From Syntrophotalea acetylenivorans (GTDB lineage: Bacteria > Desulfobacterota > Desulfuromonadia > Desulfuromonadales > Syntrophotaleaceae), in contig NZ_CP015519.1 of assembly GCF_001887775.1 (NCBI RefSeq), positions 2,108,001-2,172,000 of the forward strand: a stretch of 64,000 bases of DNA, in the 5' to 3' direction. The position numbers and the translations under genes were made by a program. The notes beneath the pieces are model-generated. The model was not told the DNA's origin, ran no database searches, and was given only the letters and a program-made list of their open reading frames with translations. This document shows positions 18,281 to 26,665 of this stretch, piece after piece. Numbering within the stretch: position 1 is the stretch's first letter; each line of letters opens with the position of its first letter.

Positions 18281-19966
18281 ATGAGCGACGAAGGCCGCAA
18301 AATCATCTACTCGATGATCCGCGTCAGCAAACACCACAACAAAAAACCTATTCTCAAGGACATTTCCCTGTCCTATTTCTATGGCGCCAAGATCGGCGTG
18401 CTCGGCCTTAACGGCTCGGGTAAGAGTTCCCTTTTGCGCATCCTGGCCGGAGTCGATCAGGATTTTCAGGGCGAAACCATCCTCTCCCCCGGCCATACCG
18501 TCGGTTTTCTCGAGCAGGAACCGCAGCTCGAAGCTGGAAAAACCGTGCGCCAGATCGTCGAGGAAGGGGTCCAGTCGGTGGTCGACCTGGTCAACGAATT
18601 CAACGACATCAACATGAAATTCGCCGAACCGATGTCCGACGACGAGATGAACGATCTCATCGCCCGCCAGGCAGAGGTCCAGGAACAACTCGACCATCTT
18701 GACGCCTGGGACCTGGACAGCCGTCTCGAGCAGGCCATGGACGCCCTGCGCTGCCCTCCCGGCGATACGGTGGTCGATGTTCTGTCCGGCGGTGAAAAGC
18801 GCCGCGTGGCCCTGTGCCGCCTGTTGCTGCAAAAGCCCGACATCCTGCTCCTTGACGAACCGACCAACCACCTCGACGCCGAAACCGTCGCCTGGCTCGA
18901 ACAGCACCTGCAGCGCTACGCCGGCACCGTCATCGCCGTCACCCATGATCGTTACTTCCTCGACAATGTAGCCGGCTGGATTCTGGAGCTCGATCGCGGC
19001 CAGGGCATCCCCTGGAAAGGCAACTACTCCTCCTGGCTGGAACAAAAACAAAATCGCCTGCAACAAGAGGAAAAACAGGAGAGCGCCCGCCAAAAAACCC
19101 TGCAGCGGGAGCTGGAGTGGATTCGCATGTCCCCCAAAGGCCGTCATGCCAAGGGGCAGGCGCGCATCAACTCCTACGAGGAACTACTTAAACAACAGGG
19201 TGCGGAGAAAGAACGGGAGTTGGAGCTGTTTATCCCACCGGGCCCCCGCCTCGGCGACATCGTTATTGAAGCCGACGGCGTTGCCAAAGGCTACGGTGAC
19301 CGGCTGTTGGTCGAAAACATGACCTTCCGCCTGCCCCCCGGGGGCATCGTCGGCATCATTGGCCCCAACGGCGCTGGCAAGACCACCCTGTTCCGCATGA
19401 TCACCGATCAGGAGCAACCTGACGGCGGCACTATTCGCGTAGGCGATACGGTCAAGCTGGCCTACGTCGACCAGAGTCGCGAAGCCCTTGACCCGGAGAA
19501 AACGATCTTTGAAGAGATCAGCGACGGCCAGGAGATGATCGAACTCGGCAACCGCACCATGAACAGCCGCGCCTACGTGTCCCGCTTCAACTTCGGCGGC
19601 GATCAGCAGCAGAAAAAGGTTGGCGTCCTCTCCGGTGGCGAGCGTAATCGGGTGCATCTGGCCAAAATGCTGCGCAGTGAATCGAATGTGCTCCTTCTTG
19701 ACGAACCGACCAACGATCTCGATGTCAACACCATGCGCGCCCTCGAAGAGGCCCTGGAAAACTACGCTGGCTGCGCAGTAATCATCAGCCATGATCGCTG
19801 GTTTCTCGACCGCATCGCCACCCATATTCTGGCCTTTGAAGGAGACAGCCAGACTGTCTGGTTCGAGGGCAATTGGTCCGAGTACGAAGAAGACCGTAAA
19901 AAGCGCCTCGGTGCCGCCGCCGACCAACCCCACCGCATCAAGTACCGGCACCTGACTCGCGACTAG
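18281..19966 (+). CDS. ettA: Energy-dependent translational throttle protein EttA (ABC-F)
   Basis: A 561-aa soluble protein with two ABC ATPase domains: Walker A GLNGSGKSS and GPNGAGKTT, signatures LSGGEKRR and LSGGERNR, Walker B followed by EPTNHLD and EPTNDLD. There is no membrane domain. The linker between domains has the ABC-F P-site tRNA interaction motif region. EttA binds the ribosomal E site and gates the first elongation step according to ATP/ADP. Start ATG chosen with AGGAG 8 bases upstream; an upstream in-frame start is less likely. Strong terminator downstream. Confidence 0.95.
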   Translation: MSDEGRKIIYSMIRVSKHHNKKPILKDISLSYFYGAKIGVLGLNGSGKSSLLRILAGVDQDFQGETILSPGHTVGFLEQEPQLEAGKTVRQIVEEGVQSVVDLVNEFNDINMKFAEPMSDDEMNDLIARQAEVQEQLDHLDAWDLDSRLEQAMDALRCPPGDTVVDVLSGGEKRRVALCRLLLQKPDILLLDEPTNHLDAETVAWLEQHLQRYAGTVIAVTHDRYFLDNVAGWILELDRGQGIPWKGNYSSWLEQKQNRLQQEEKQESARQKTLQRELEWIRMSPKGRHAKGQARINSYEELLKQQGAEKERELELFIPPGPRLGDIVIEADGVAKGYGDRLLVENMTFRLPPGGIVGIIGPNGAGKTTLFRMITDQEQPDGGTIRVGDTVKLAYVDQSREALDPEKTIFEEISDGQEMIELGNRTMNSRAYVSRFNFGGDQQQKKVGVLSGGERNRVHLAKMLRSESNVLLLDEPTNDLDVNTMRALEEALENYAGCAVIISHDRWFLDRIATHILAFEGDSQTVWFEGNWSEYEEDRKKRLGAAADQPHRIKYRHLTRD

Positions 19967-19983
19967 GACCCGACCTCCGACTT

Positions 19984-20023
19984 GCTTCCTCTTGCAGAGG
20001 TCATTGCCTCTGCAAGAGGAAGC
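19984..20023. terminator. Strong hairpin terminator after ettA
   Basis: Perfect 17-bp stem (19984-20000 with 20007-20023), six-base loop. Only a short T content follows, but the stem stability and position argue for termination. Confidence 0.75.
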
Positions 20024-20226
20024 ATTCACCACTGCCTCACCTACCAAAACACTATTTTTCTTTTCTCTTAATCTTCTCCCTCCCCCACTACGCCCTTCTT
20101 TGCATAAACCACCTGCCTGAAAAAGCCATCCCACAGCTCTAAGCATTTGTTTTTCCACGAACATTACTACACAAGCACATCAGAATTATATTAAATGAAG
20201 TTTTTTTGATTATTTTTCTTTTTTGC

Positions 20227-20256
20227 TTGACATGTTTTTTTTAATTGGAATATAAC
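20227..20256 (+). promoter_or_regulatory. Sigma70-type promoter of the riboswitch operon
   Basis: A consensus TTGACA (20227-20232) and TATAAC (20251-20256) are spaced 18 bases apart in an AT-rich stretch. Transcription would begin around 20263, about 45 bases before the riboswitch aptamer. Good match by eye; no experimental support. Confidence 0.65.
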
Positions 20257-20307
20257 TAGGTTCTACATTTAATTAGATTGCTTTTTAGTTTTTAACTAAT
20301 TAAATAC

Positions 20308-20392
20308 TTTTCCGAAAAGAGCAAACCCGTAGTAATGCGGGGACGCAAAACCATGGATCCTTCATCAAAGGACTGCCAGGTTGCCGAAGAAA
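20308..20392 (+). promoter_or_regulatory. GEMM-I cyclic-dinucleotide riboswitch (c-di-GMP or cGAMP)
   Basis: The conserved GEMM-I elements appear in order: GAGCAAACCC, a short P2 hairpin (CCCGT/GCGGG), the invariant GGACGCAAAACC, a P3 stem-loop (TCCTTCATCAAAGGA), and GCCAGGTTGCCGAAG. The base before GCAAAC at the ligand-contacting position (G20 of Vibrio Vc2) is A here (GAGCAAA instead of GGGCAAA). In published work A at this place is associated with 3',3'-cGAMP-responsive Geobacter GEMM-Ib switches. P1 may be TTTTC (20308-20312) with GAAGA (20386-20390). Recognition from the known consensus, no search run. Confidence 0.9.
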
Positions 20393-20410
20393 TGTCAGGC
20401 TCACTAAATG

Positions 20411-20441
20411 GCCCATCTTCGGATTGAAGATGGGCTTTTAA
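20411..20441 (+). terminator. Riboswitch expression-platform terminator
   Basis: Perfect 10-bp stem GCCCATCTTC / GAAGATGGGC with a five-base loop, followed by TTTTAACTTTT. The segment TCTTCGG (20416-20422) is complementary to CCGAAGA at the aptamer 3' end (20384-20390), giving a possible antiterminator. Ligand-induced P1 would use part of that segment, so a ligand-OFF logic is suggested (inference). Confidence 0.85.
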
Positions 20442-20603
20442 CTTTTAGCGTCTTTAACGTCATTAAGTGGCCGCAAGCCATCTTTACTGGCATTGATAAA
20501 TGTTGTGTCTGCCAGCCGTTCGGCACCTGGCGGAACGTTTGACCATAACACTAATTGTTCCCGCCGGGCGGCGGGAACGGAATCTTTACAAGGGAGGTTT
20601 GGC

Positions 20604-20795
20604 ATGGCAGGAAAAATTCGGCAGATGATCGATCAGATTCTGAACCAGAGGGCCAAAGATAACCCCATGCTCGAGAGAGTCATAAAAACCAAACTGATGC
20701 TCAAAGGCGTCAATCCGAAAAAATATACCCTGGAATCCCCTGACGATCCCGTGATCATCCAAAAACTCGAACGCATGATGCATTTGTTTCAATAA
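20604..20795 (+). CDS. 63-aa small protein, first gene of riboswitch operon
   Basis: A small basic/amphipathic protein (starts MAGKIRQMIDQIL, ends KLERMMHLF) without cysteines or a signal peptide. The sequence looks entirely helical with a short KGVNPKKYTLESPDDP turn. GGGAGG lies nine bases upstream of the ATG. The longer reading frame extends upstream but the SD supports this start. It is the first translated gene after the riboswitch terminator, 30 bases before the FIST gene. I do not recognise it. Confidence 0.75.
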   Translation: MAGKIRQMIDQILNQRAKDNPMLERVIKTKLMLKGVNPKKYTLESPDDPVIIQKLERMMHLFQ

Positions 20796-20825
20796 CTTGT
20801 TCAAACAATTATCAAGGAGACCACC

Positions 20826-21932
20826 ATGCACATCAAAACCGCTCTTTCGAACAAGGATTCCGCAGAAGCCAGTGTGAAAGAACTCGCTGACGAGTTGGCC
20901 GCCCTTGACCCGAAACTGGTTCTGTTTTTCGCCTCGACCAAATATTCCCCTGATACTATTTGCGGACTCATGCAGAACGCCTTTCCGACAAGTGAAGTTT
21001 TCGGCTGTTCCACGGCCGGAGAAATTGTCAGTGGCCAGATGTTGAACAACTCCATCGTGGCCATGGCTTTCTCAGCGGAAGCCATTAAGGATCTGGATAT
21101 CCAGATCGTAGAAAACCTTCAGGACGAGCAAGCTCTGACCAGCGCCTTCGGTGCCTTTGAGAATCACTTCAAAACCCCGATGACCGAGATTGATCCTTCT
21201 GAACATGTAGGCATTATCCTCATCGATGGCCTTTCCGGAGCCGAAGAAGGTTTTATCGAAAGCGTCGGCGATCTGACCAATGTCACCTTCATCGGGGGCT
21301 CGGCAGGGGACGACCTGCAATTTGCAGCGACCCATGTCTATGCCAACGGCAAAAACTACCAGAATGCCGCGATCCTCGCATTACTCAAGCCAGGAGTCGA
21401 TTTCACGTTCATCAAAACCCAAAGTTTTCGCGATCTTGGCAAACCTCTCGAGGTTACCAAAGCCGATGAACTCAACAGGGAGGTCCTTGAGTTCAACGGT
21501 CAACCCGCAGCCGCCAGTTATGCCGCCGCCATCGGCACCTCGATTGAAAAAGCTCCCGAGCACTTCATCCAAAATCCCATTGGCCTGGTCATTGATGACG
21601 AACCCTATGTTCGCAGCCCGCAACAGATCAAGGGTTCCAGCATTCTATTCTATTGCAGCGTCATGGAGGGGATGGAACTCTCCCTGCTGGAGTCCACCGA
21701 CATGATTAAAGACACCCGGCTGGCTATCCAACAGGCCGCGGAAGAATTGGGCGGGGTTTCCGGCATCGTCAACTTCAACTGCATTCTGAGAACTCTGGAG
21801 CTGACCGACAAGAATTTAACCAAAGAATACGGCAATCTGTTCGGAGCGGTCCCGACCATCGGCTTCAGCACCTATGGCGAACAGTATCTTGGTCATATCA
21901 ACCAGACTGCCACCATGTTGGTGTTCAAATAG
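20826..21932 (+). CDS. FIST-domain signal-transduction protein
   Basis: A 368-aa soluble protein with N- and C-terminal FIST domains. The N-terminal region shows FGCSTAGEI after a hydrophobic strand and LIDGLSGAEEGFI/FIGGSAGDDLQF; the C-terminal part carries NFNCILR, followed by GAVPTIGFSTYGEQY, which is typical FIST_C. FIST domains are thought to sense small ligands such as amino acids and often occur with GGDEF or kinase domains. AAGGAGA precedes the ATG. Second gene in the riboswitch operon. Confidence 0.88.
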   Translation: MHIKTALSNKDSAEASVKELADELAALDPKLVLFFASTKYSPDTICGLMQNAFPTSEVFGCSTAGEIVSGQMLNNSIVAMAFSAEAIKDLDIQIVENLQDEQALTSAFGAFENHFKTPMTEIDPSEHVGIILIDGLSGAEEGFIESVGDLTNVTFIGGSAGDDLQFAATHVYANGKNYQNAAILALLKPGVDFTFIKTQSFRDLGKPLEVTKADELNREVLEFNGQPAAASYAAAIGTSIEKAPEHFIQNPIGLVIDDEPYVRSPQQIKGSSILFYCSVMEGMELSLLESTDMIKDTRLAIQQAAEELGGVSGIVNFNCILRTLELTDKNLTKEYGNLFGAVPTIGFSTYGEQYLGHINQTATMLVFK

Positions 21933-22093
21933 GACATCACCAACCAAGGAAAGGAACCGGAAAACCGGTTCAACAGAAGCACGCCAGCGCGATGACCCCA
22001 ATGCATGGGCCTTGGTTTTCAGTCATCTCCGGCTAAAAACGGCAAAAAGCGATTGTTTGTTGATTGCCGCTTGCCTTATGTGAAGGTTTTGTC

Positions 22094-22870
22094 ATGTCCC
22101 AACAATCCATACAAAGCTTTATTCCCGAGGAAATCGACAGTGGTCTGAAGGGCAACCTGTCGTTAACCAACATTACCAACCTTTTGCAATTTCTTTCCTT
22201 GAGTTCCAAAAAAGGATTGATCGAGCTAGACCGCCATCCCGACAACAAAGAGGGCAGAATCTATTTTGTTGGTGAAGAACTGGTTTCGGCTCAGTCGGGC
22301 ACGCTGACAGGTATTGAAGGGTTTGCCGATCTGCTGAGTTGGGAACAGGGCACCTTCCATTTTTTGCCCGACATCGGGTGTATCGACAAAACCATCGGCC
22401 TTAACGTGCAGCATGCAATTCTAGAGGCGGCCACACTGCTTGACCATCAGGCAAATGAAAAGGCCATGAGCCAAAATAGCGAAGTTGAAGAAAGGGGTTT
22501 TTCAATGGAACCGACAGAACGGGATTCAAGTGAAGTCATGAACAGCTTATTGGAAGTTCCCGGCGTAGATGCCGTGGTCGTTGTCGGCCGAGACGGTTTT
22601 GTTATTGAATCAGCAGGCAGCAGCTCCAGGGTAAACATCGAAGAACTTGGAGCCTCTCTCGCCCATTCTATAAACGGCATCGAAGAAATGGGGGGCGAAT
22701 TGAACGTCAACAATTTCCAGGACATGTTCATCGAGTATGGACGGGCAGTCATTATGTGTCGCCCGGTTGGCGACGCCGTGGCAGCCATTATCACGCCAGA
22801 TGCGTCTAAACTGGGAGTAATCCGCCATAAAACGAAAAAGCTCTTCGTCGAACTCGGCCAATCATTCTAG
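22094..22870 (+). CDS. PATAN (DUF4388) plus Roadblock/LC7 protein
   Basis: A 258-aa two-domain protein. The N-terminal domain (about residues 15-110) fits PATAN/DUF4388: GLKGNLSLTNITNLLQFLS, GRIYFVGEELVSAQSG, LLSWEQGTFHF. A linker leads to a C-terminal Roadblock/LC7 domain (about 145-255) with LEVPGVDAVVVVGRDGFVIES. Roadblock domains such as MglB are dimeric partners of small GTPases or ATPases in polarity systems; PATAN domains are linked to two-component signalling. The ATG at 22094 is preceded by GAAGG. Gap of about 160 bases after the FIST gene. Confidence 0.82.
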   Translation: MSQQSIQSFIPEEIDSGLKGNLSLTNITNLLQFLSLSSKKGLIELDRHPDNKEGRIYFVGEELVSAQSGTLTGIEGFADLLSWEQGTFHFLPDIGCIDKTIGLNVQHAILEAATLLDHQANEKAMSQNSEVEERGFSMEPTERDSSEVMNSLLEVPGVDAVVVVGRDGFVIESAGSSSRVNIEELGASLAHSINGIEEMGGELNVNNFQDMFIEYGRAVIMCRPVGDAVAAIITPDASKLGVIRHKTKKLFVELGQSF

Positions 22871-22882
22871 GAGGTCTTTGCA

Positions 22883-23398
22883 ATGGCGTTGAAAACTGAA
22901 TTTACCATGAACAATGAAACCAATCGCCGCGCCTTGAACGGCCACGAAGTGGTAATGCACTCGCACCACTACCTGGCGCTGATCACCAAGCTTGTTGAGG
23001 ACCTCGAAGACCTGGGCGGGCCGCAAATTCTCTGCGAGGTGGTTGAAGAGAACATGCGAAATATTCTCAACGATTATTTCCAGGAGAATTCCCTATCCTC
23101 CGCCGAGGAGCGTTACCGCGCTGGCGAGGACTATTTTTCCACCTTCGGTCTGGGCAAAATGCACATCACCGGGGACGAAAAGGGGGGAGAAGTCCGGCTC
23201 ACCAGCAGCCATATCGATGAAGGCTGGACTATGAAATGGGGTCCGCACAGCAAGCCGGTTAACCATCTCACCCGCGGCTTTATTTCCGCCATTTTTTCTG
23301 CAGCCTTCAACAAGCCGCCCAAAAGTTACGCCATCGACGAAACGGCAAGCATTGTAACCGGCGAACAAGAAAGCAAATTCATTGTAACGGCTTTGTAA
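22883..23398 (+). CDS. V4R-like sensor protein 1
   Basis: A 171-aa soluble protein following the PATAN-Roadblock gene by 12 bases, with AGGAGG before the ATG. The C-terminal half has the V4R-like pattern: an acidic strand, HLTRGFISAIFSAAF helix, and ETASIVTGEQESKFIV strand ending. V4R (4-vinyl reductase) domains bind small molecules in several regulators. The usual metal-binding residues are not certain in this copy. It is weakly similar in layout to the next gene, suggesting an old duplication. Confidence 0.55.
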   Translation: MALKTEFTMNNETNRRALNGHEVVMHSHHYLALITKLVEDLEDLGGPQILCEVVEENMRNILNDYFQENSLSSAEERYRAGEDYFSTFGLGKMHITGDEKGGEVRLTSSHIDEGWTMKWGPHSKPVNHLTRGFISAIFSAAFNKPPKSYAIDETASIVTGEQESKFIVTAL

Positions 23399-23416
23399 TA
23401 AGGGAGGACATTTTTC

Positions 23417-23998
23417 ATGACCGTAATGCGTGATACCGTCGTAAAGGCCTTGGCTAAAGTCCACGTCCAGAGCGACGAAAACGGGTTGATCCCCGAATAT
23501 GAGGTTTTGGTGAACCTGCTGCCGGTTTCGCTTCTGAATACCTTTTCAGAACGAATGATGGAAGCGGCACCTCCCGAACGAAAAGACGAAGTGGAAGCCG
23601 GGTTGGTCCGGGCCGCCTATGAGTGCGGCTACCATACCGGTTGCGGCATCATCACTTCGGAAATTTTCAGTGATGTTGTCATGCCGATGGTAACTGAGGA
23701 TGAAAAAGATATCCTGCGTGGCGCTTATGCCGCCTTCACCGCCTGGGGCTGGGCAAAATCAGGAATAGTTCAACTCAAAGAAGCAGAAAAGATGACCATT
23801 CGCGCCTTTGATTACTATGAGGCGGACAGTGGCGGCAAGGGTTTGCGAGGCTTCATGCTCCGGGGCCTGAGCCAGGCCTTCTTCGATCTGGCCTATGCTG
23901 AGCCGTACCCTGACGGCATGGATACGTATCTATGCCGCCAAACCAAAGGCATTGAAGTCGGTGATTCTTATGGCGAATTCGTGGTGGTTAAAAAATAA
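23417..23998 (+). CDS. V4R-like sensor protein 2
   Basis: A 193-aa soluble protein, 18 bases after the first V4R-like gene, preceded by GGGAGG. It has ECGYHTGCGIITS, AWGWAKSGIVQL, YYEADSGGKGLRGFMLRGL and ends TKGIEVGDSYGEFVV, which matches the general V4R fold order (domain helix, glycine-rich turn, conserved final GD.Y.EF strand). The two cysteines flanking the aromatic-rich turn (ECGYHTGCG) might hold a ligand. With the upstream gene it probably forms a hetero- or paralogous pair. Confidence 0.6.
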   Translation: MTVMRDTVVKALAKVHVQSDENGLIPEYEVLVNLLPVSLLNTFSERMMEAAPPERKDEVEAGLVRAAYECGYHTGCGIITSEIFSDVVMPMVTEDEKDILRGAYAAFTAWGWAKSGIVQLKEAEKMTIRAFDYYEADSGGKGLRGFMLRGLSQAFFDLAYAEPYPDGMDTYLCRQTKGIEVGDSYGEFVVVKK

Positions 23999-24100
23999 CG
24001 TCACAACCGGAAAACGATCCGTAACTCTACACCCGACCTGACTTCGGAGAGAGAACCAAAACGGTACCGATAACTAAACCCGCAGTCGATAAGCCACGAA

Positions 24101-24982
24101 ATGGACTCACTGGATAAACAACCTGTTGCAGATGCCCTGACTTCGGCGGTTGAAATACAATGGAGCGGCATCCTGCGCGCCATGGTTGCCGAAGAACAGT
24201 GCGGCATGGTCGTCCTGTGTAACGGACGCATCGCCTGGGCGGTCAGCGATAATCAAACGGAAGACTTACCTTTTTTTCTGGAGCAAATCGCCCGGGTCCC
24301 TAAAGACAGGCTCAGAGAAATCGTGAACCAACAGAACGCGCCGGGCAAATCGAAAAAACTCGGTCCGGTTCTGGAGGCAGCGGGGCTAATCACCCCTGAC
24401 ATCTTCCGCGAATGCCTGTTGGCACATATACGCAGCGCTCTTGCTTCGATTCTGGAAAACCCCTTGCTGGTTGCCCAAACCAGCAAGGCAGCGATTGCCG
24501 CAGATGGCGGCTTGACCTTTTCTCTGGGGGACGCTCTCGGCAGCGACGAGAAGGAATCGGCCGCTGCCATCGCCCCAACCACCTCATCGGTTACGGAAGG
24601 GGTTTCCAGGGATTGCAACGGCGAGATCCTGGAAAACCTCGCCCTGTTGTCGGGCTACATGTATTCCTTTATCGCCAACATCTCCGGGAAACTGCTGGCT
24701 TTTCATGAGGCCGAACACGCAGAGGAGCAAGAGGATTCGGTCTTTACCACCGTCGCCGACTGGATTTCGATCTCGCTGAAAACGGCCAGTACTCTCGGCA
24801 TGGGGCCGACCCAGGTGGCCTTCATGGAAGGTGCCGGTCAATCGCTGCTGGTTCAGGCAACCGACTCCGAACGAAAGCATTTCCTGGCAGTGGCTTTTAA
24901 CGAAGAGGGTAGGCTGGGGGTGGTAAAAGCCAAGATCGCCGGGATGATCCCAACGGTCCAAACATTCACGGAAAAGCGGTAA
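24101..24982 (+). CDS. PATAN-like plus Roadblock-like protein
   Basis: A 293-aa protein. The first ~140 residues resemble a PATAN/DUF4388 unit: SGILRAMVAEEQCGMVVLCN, AWAVSDNQTEDLP, LGPVLEAAGLITPDIFRECL. A low-complexity linker (around residues 150-180) connects to a C-terminal part with FMEGAGQSLLVQATD and EGRLGVVKAKI typical of a Roadblock strand-helix-strand order. It lies 103 bases after the V4R pair and 16 bases before the ParA gene. Upstream ribosome site is weak. Confidence 0.65.
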   Translation: MDSLDKQPVADALTSAVEIQWSGILRAMVAEEQCGMVVLCNGRIAWAVSDNQTEDLPFFLEQIARVPKDRLREIVNQQNAPGKSKKLGPVLEAAGLITPDIFRECLLAHIRSALASILENPLLVAQTSKAAIAADGGLTFSLGDALGSDEKESAAAIAPTTSSVTEGVSRDCNGEILENLALLSGYMYSFIANISGKLLAFHEAEHAEEQEDSVFTTVADWISISLKTASTLGMGPTQVAFMEGAGQSLLVQATDSERKHFLAVAFNEEGRLGVVKAKIAGMIPTVQTFTEKR

Positions 24983-24997
24983 ACTGGGGAGAACACC

Positions 24998-25813
24998 ATG
25001 GCAAACATCATTTCTATCGTAAGTTCCAAGGGGGGAGCCGGTAAGACAACCGTCGCTTTGAATCTGGCCGTCGCCCTGGCGGAAGGACAGGAACCGACAC
25101 TCCTGATCGACTTGGACCCTCTGGGTGGCGTCGGTTTTTCCCTCGCCCGCAGCGATACAGAATGGCAAGGCCTTACAGAATACCTCATGGACCTTACCTC
25201 AATTGACGAGGTGGTCATTCCAACCAAACTGCAGCACCTGTCGATTCTGCCACGAGGATCGCTGGACCCTCTGGACGTTGGACTTTATGAACAGCTTCTC
25301 CACTCTTCCGGCACGTTGCAGAAAATTCTAGCCGCCGTGGAAGACCGATTCCGTTACATCATCATCGACACACCCTCAGGCCTGGGCCAGATCACCAGGA
25401 TGGCCCTTTCTGTCACTACCTATGCCGTCCTACCGTTACAGGCTGAACCGTTGGCTTTACGAACCATCTCCCAGACCCTGCGGGTGTTACAACACGTCAA
25501 GGAAAACGAGAATCCCGATCTGGAATTGCTGGGCATCCTGGCCAACATGGTTCAACTGAAAAACGACGTCTCTTTTACCATTATGAATACCGTCTGGGCT
25601 TCTTTGGAGGGGGTACTGGAAACCTACATGCCGCGATCCGAAACCTTCACTCTGGCCAGTGAAAAAGGGTTGCCCATCGCCTTTCTAGCGGGTAAATACC
25701 CCGCTGAAGCGATCCGGTTCGAGAGTCTGGCCACCGAAATCAAGAGCATCATTCACAACCTGGGTGGTGTTTCAGGAGAAACCGATGAGAGACCAGAGCG
25801 TGCCCTTGTATGA
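24998..25813 (+). CDS. ParA/MinD-family ATPase
   Basis: A 271-aa P-loop ATPase with deviant Walker A SSKGGAGKTT at residues 9-18 and Walker A' LLIDLDPLGG, Walker B region IIIDTPSG. ParA/MinD ATPases form membrane- or nucleoid-linked gradients that position DNA or protein complexes. No ParB-like gene is nearby, so a chromosome-partition role is unlikely. Its stop codon overlaps the next gene by 29 bases. In this operon it probably uses the Roadblock proteins as partners (inference). Confidence 0.9.
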   Translation: MANIISIVSSKGGAGKTTVALNLAVALAEGQEPTLLIDLDPLGGVGFSLARSDTEWQGLTEYLMDLTSIDEVVIPTKLQHLSILPRGSLDPLDVGLYEQLLHSSGTLQKILAAVEDRFRYIIIDTPSGLGQITRMALSVTTYAVLPLQAEPLALRTISQTLRVLQHVKENENPDLELLGILANMVQLKNDVSFTIMNTVWASLEGVLETYMPRSETFTLASEKGLPIAFLAGKYPAEAIRFESLATEIKSIIHNLGGVSGETDERPERALV

Positions 25814-26378
25814 CCTTGAACAAGCGCAACAGATCCTGACCAGGTTAACCCCTGTTACGCCTGGACAAACCCAGGCACCGATTCTGCCGGAAGCCGGATC
25901 GTCTTTCGTGCGTCTATCCCTCTCCTCCCTCGCCATTGAAACGCAGCCTAAAAGTAACCCGACCCCGCAGGCTGCCGGGGCGGAACCGGAAGGCAAATTA
26001 GAGTTGCCGCCCCATTTCAACACCTGGGAGGATTGCATCTCCTGGTGCATGGAGGTAACCCGATCGGAAGCCGCTTTTGTTGTCGACTCCCAAGGTTTTA
26101 TCATCGCCAGTCGAGGACGCATCCCCGGCCGTGGAATCGAATGTACCGGAGCCGAACTGGTCTGCGCTGTCGAACTACTGGAACGAATGGATCCCGATTC
26201 GGGCAACCTGACCTGGGTAGACTTTGATTTTGACCGTCGGCGACTTGTCGGGTTCATCGCTCCCAAGGAGGAGGGTGAGTTTTATATCGTCGGCCTCCTT
26301 GCTCCGGAACCGGCCTACTATAGCCATAAACAGGCGATCACAAGCCAGATTATCGAAAGCTTGCCCGGCATCGACTGA
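25785..26378 (+). CDS. Roadblock-like protein with proline-rich linker
   Basis: A 197-aa protein that begins inside the ParA gene (translational coupling; AGGAG before ATG). Residues 1-80 are a low-complexity, proline-rich stretch; residues 85-195 fit a Roadblock/LC7-like domain with EAAFVVDSQGFIIASRG and ...FYIVGLLAPEPAYYSH. The start and the overlapping ATG support this frame. It is the last gene of the riboswitch operon before a clear terminator. Confidence 0.65.
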   Translation: MRDQSVPLYDLEQAQQILTRLTPVTPGQTQAPILPEAGSSFVRLSLSSLAIETQPKSNPTPQAAGAEPEGKLELPPHFNTWEDCISWCMEVTRSEAAFVVDSQGFIIASRGRIPGRGIECTGAELVCAVELLERMDPDSGNLTWVDFDFDRRRLVGFIAPKEEGEFYIVGLLAPEPAYYSHKQAITSQIIESLPGID

Positions 26379-26395
26379 GCAATATTGGCTTTCTT

Positions 26396-26431
26396 CTCCC
26401 GCGGCGGGCCGCTTGCCGCGGGAGTCTTTTT
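26396..26431 (+). terminator. Terminator of the riboswitch operon
   Basis: Perfect 10-bp stem CTCCCGCGGC / GCCGCGGGAG with nine-base loop, then TCTTTTT. Starts 18 bases after the last stop codon. Confidence 0.9.
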
Positions 26432-26665
26432 CCTCAGAATTGCGACTTAAAGGAGTCACCCGTGAGACTGTGACTCTAGCATGCCCGCGCTGGGCGACTG
26501 CGTTCAGCGTCCTGCAAACAGCCGTTTTCCCCTTGCATTTTCCTCCTCATTAGATTAATGTGCCGCCCCAGTTGGTCATCCTGCCCGGCTGCGGCCGGAA
26601 CGCATTAACCCTAGCGAGCTGTTCCCTCCCCCGGTAGTCAGCCGTACACATCCCCAGTCAGCTTG

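Noticed and set aside
18200-19147. 315-aa minus-strand frame opposite ettA
   Set aside because: Composition-driven shadow of ettA codons.
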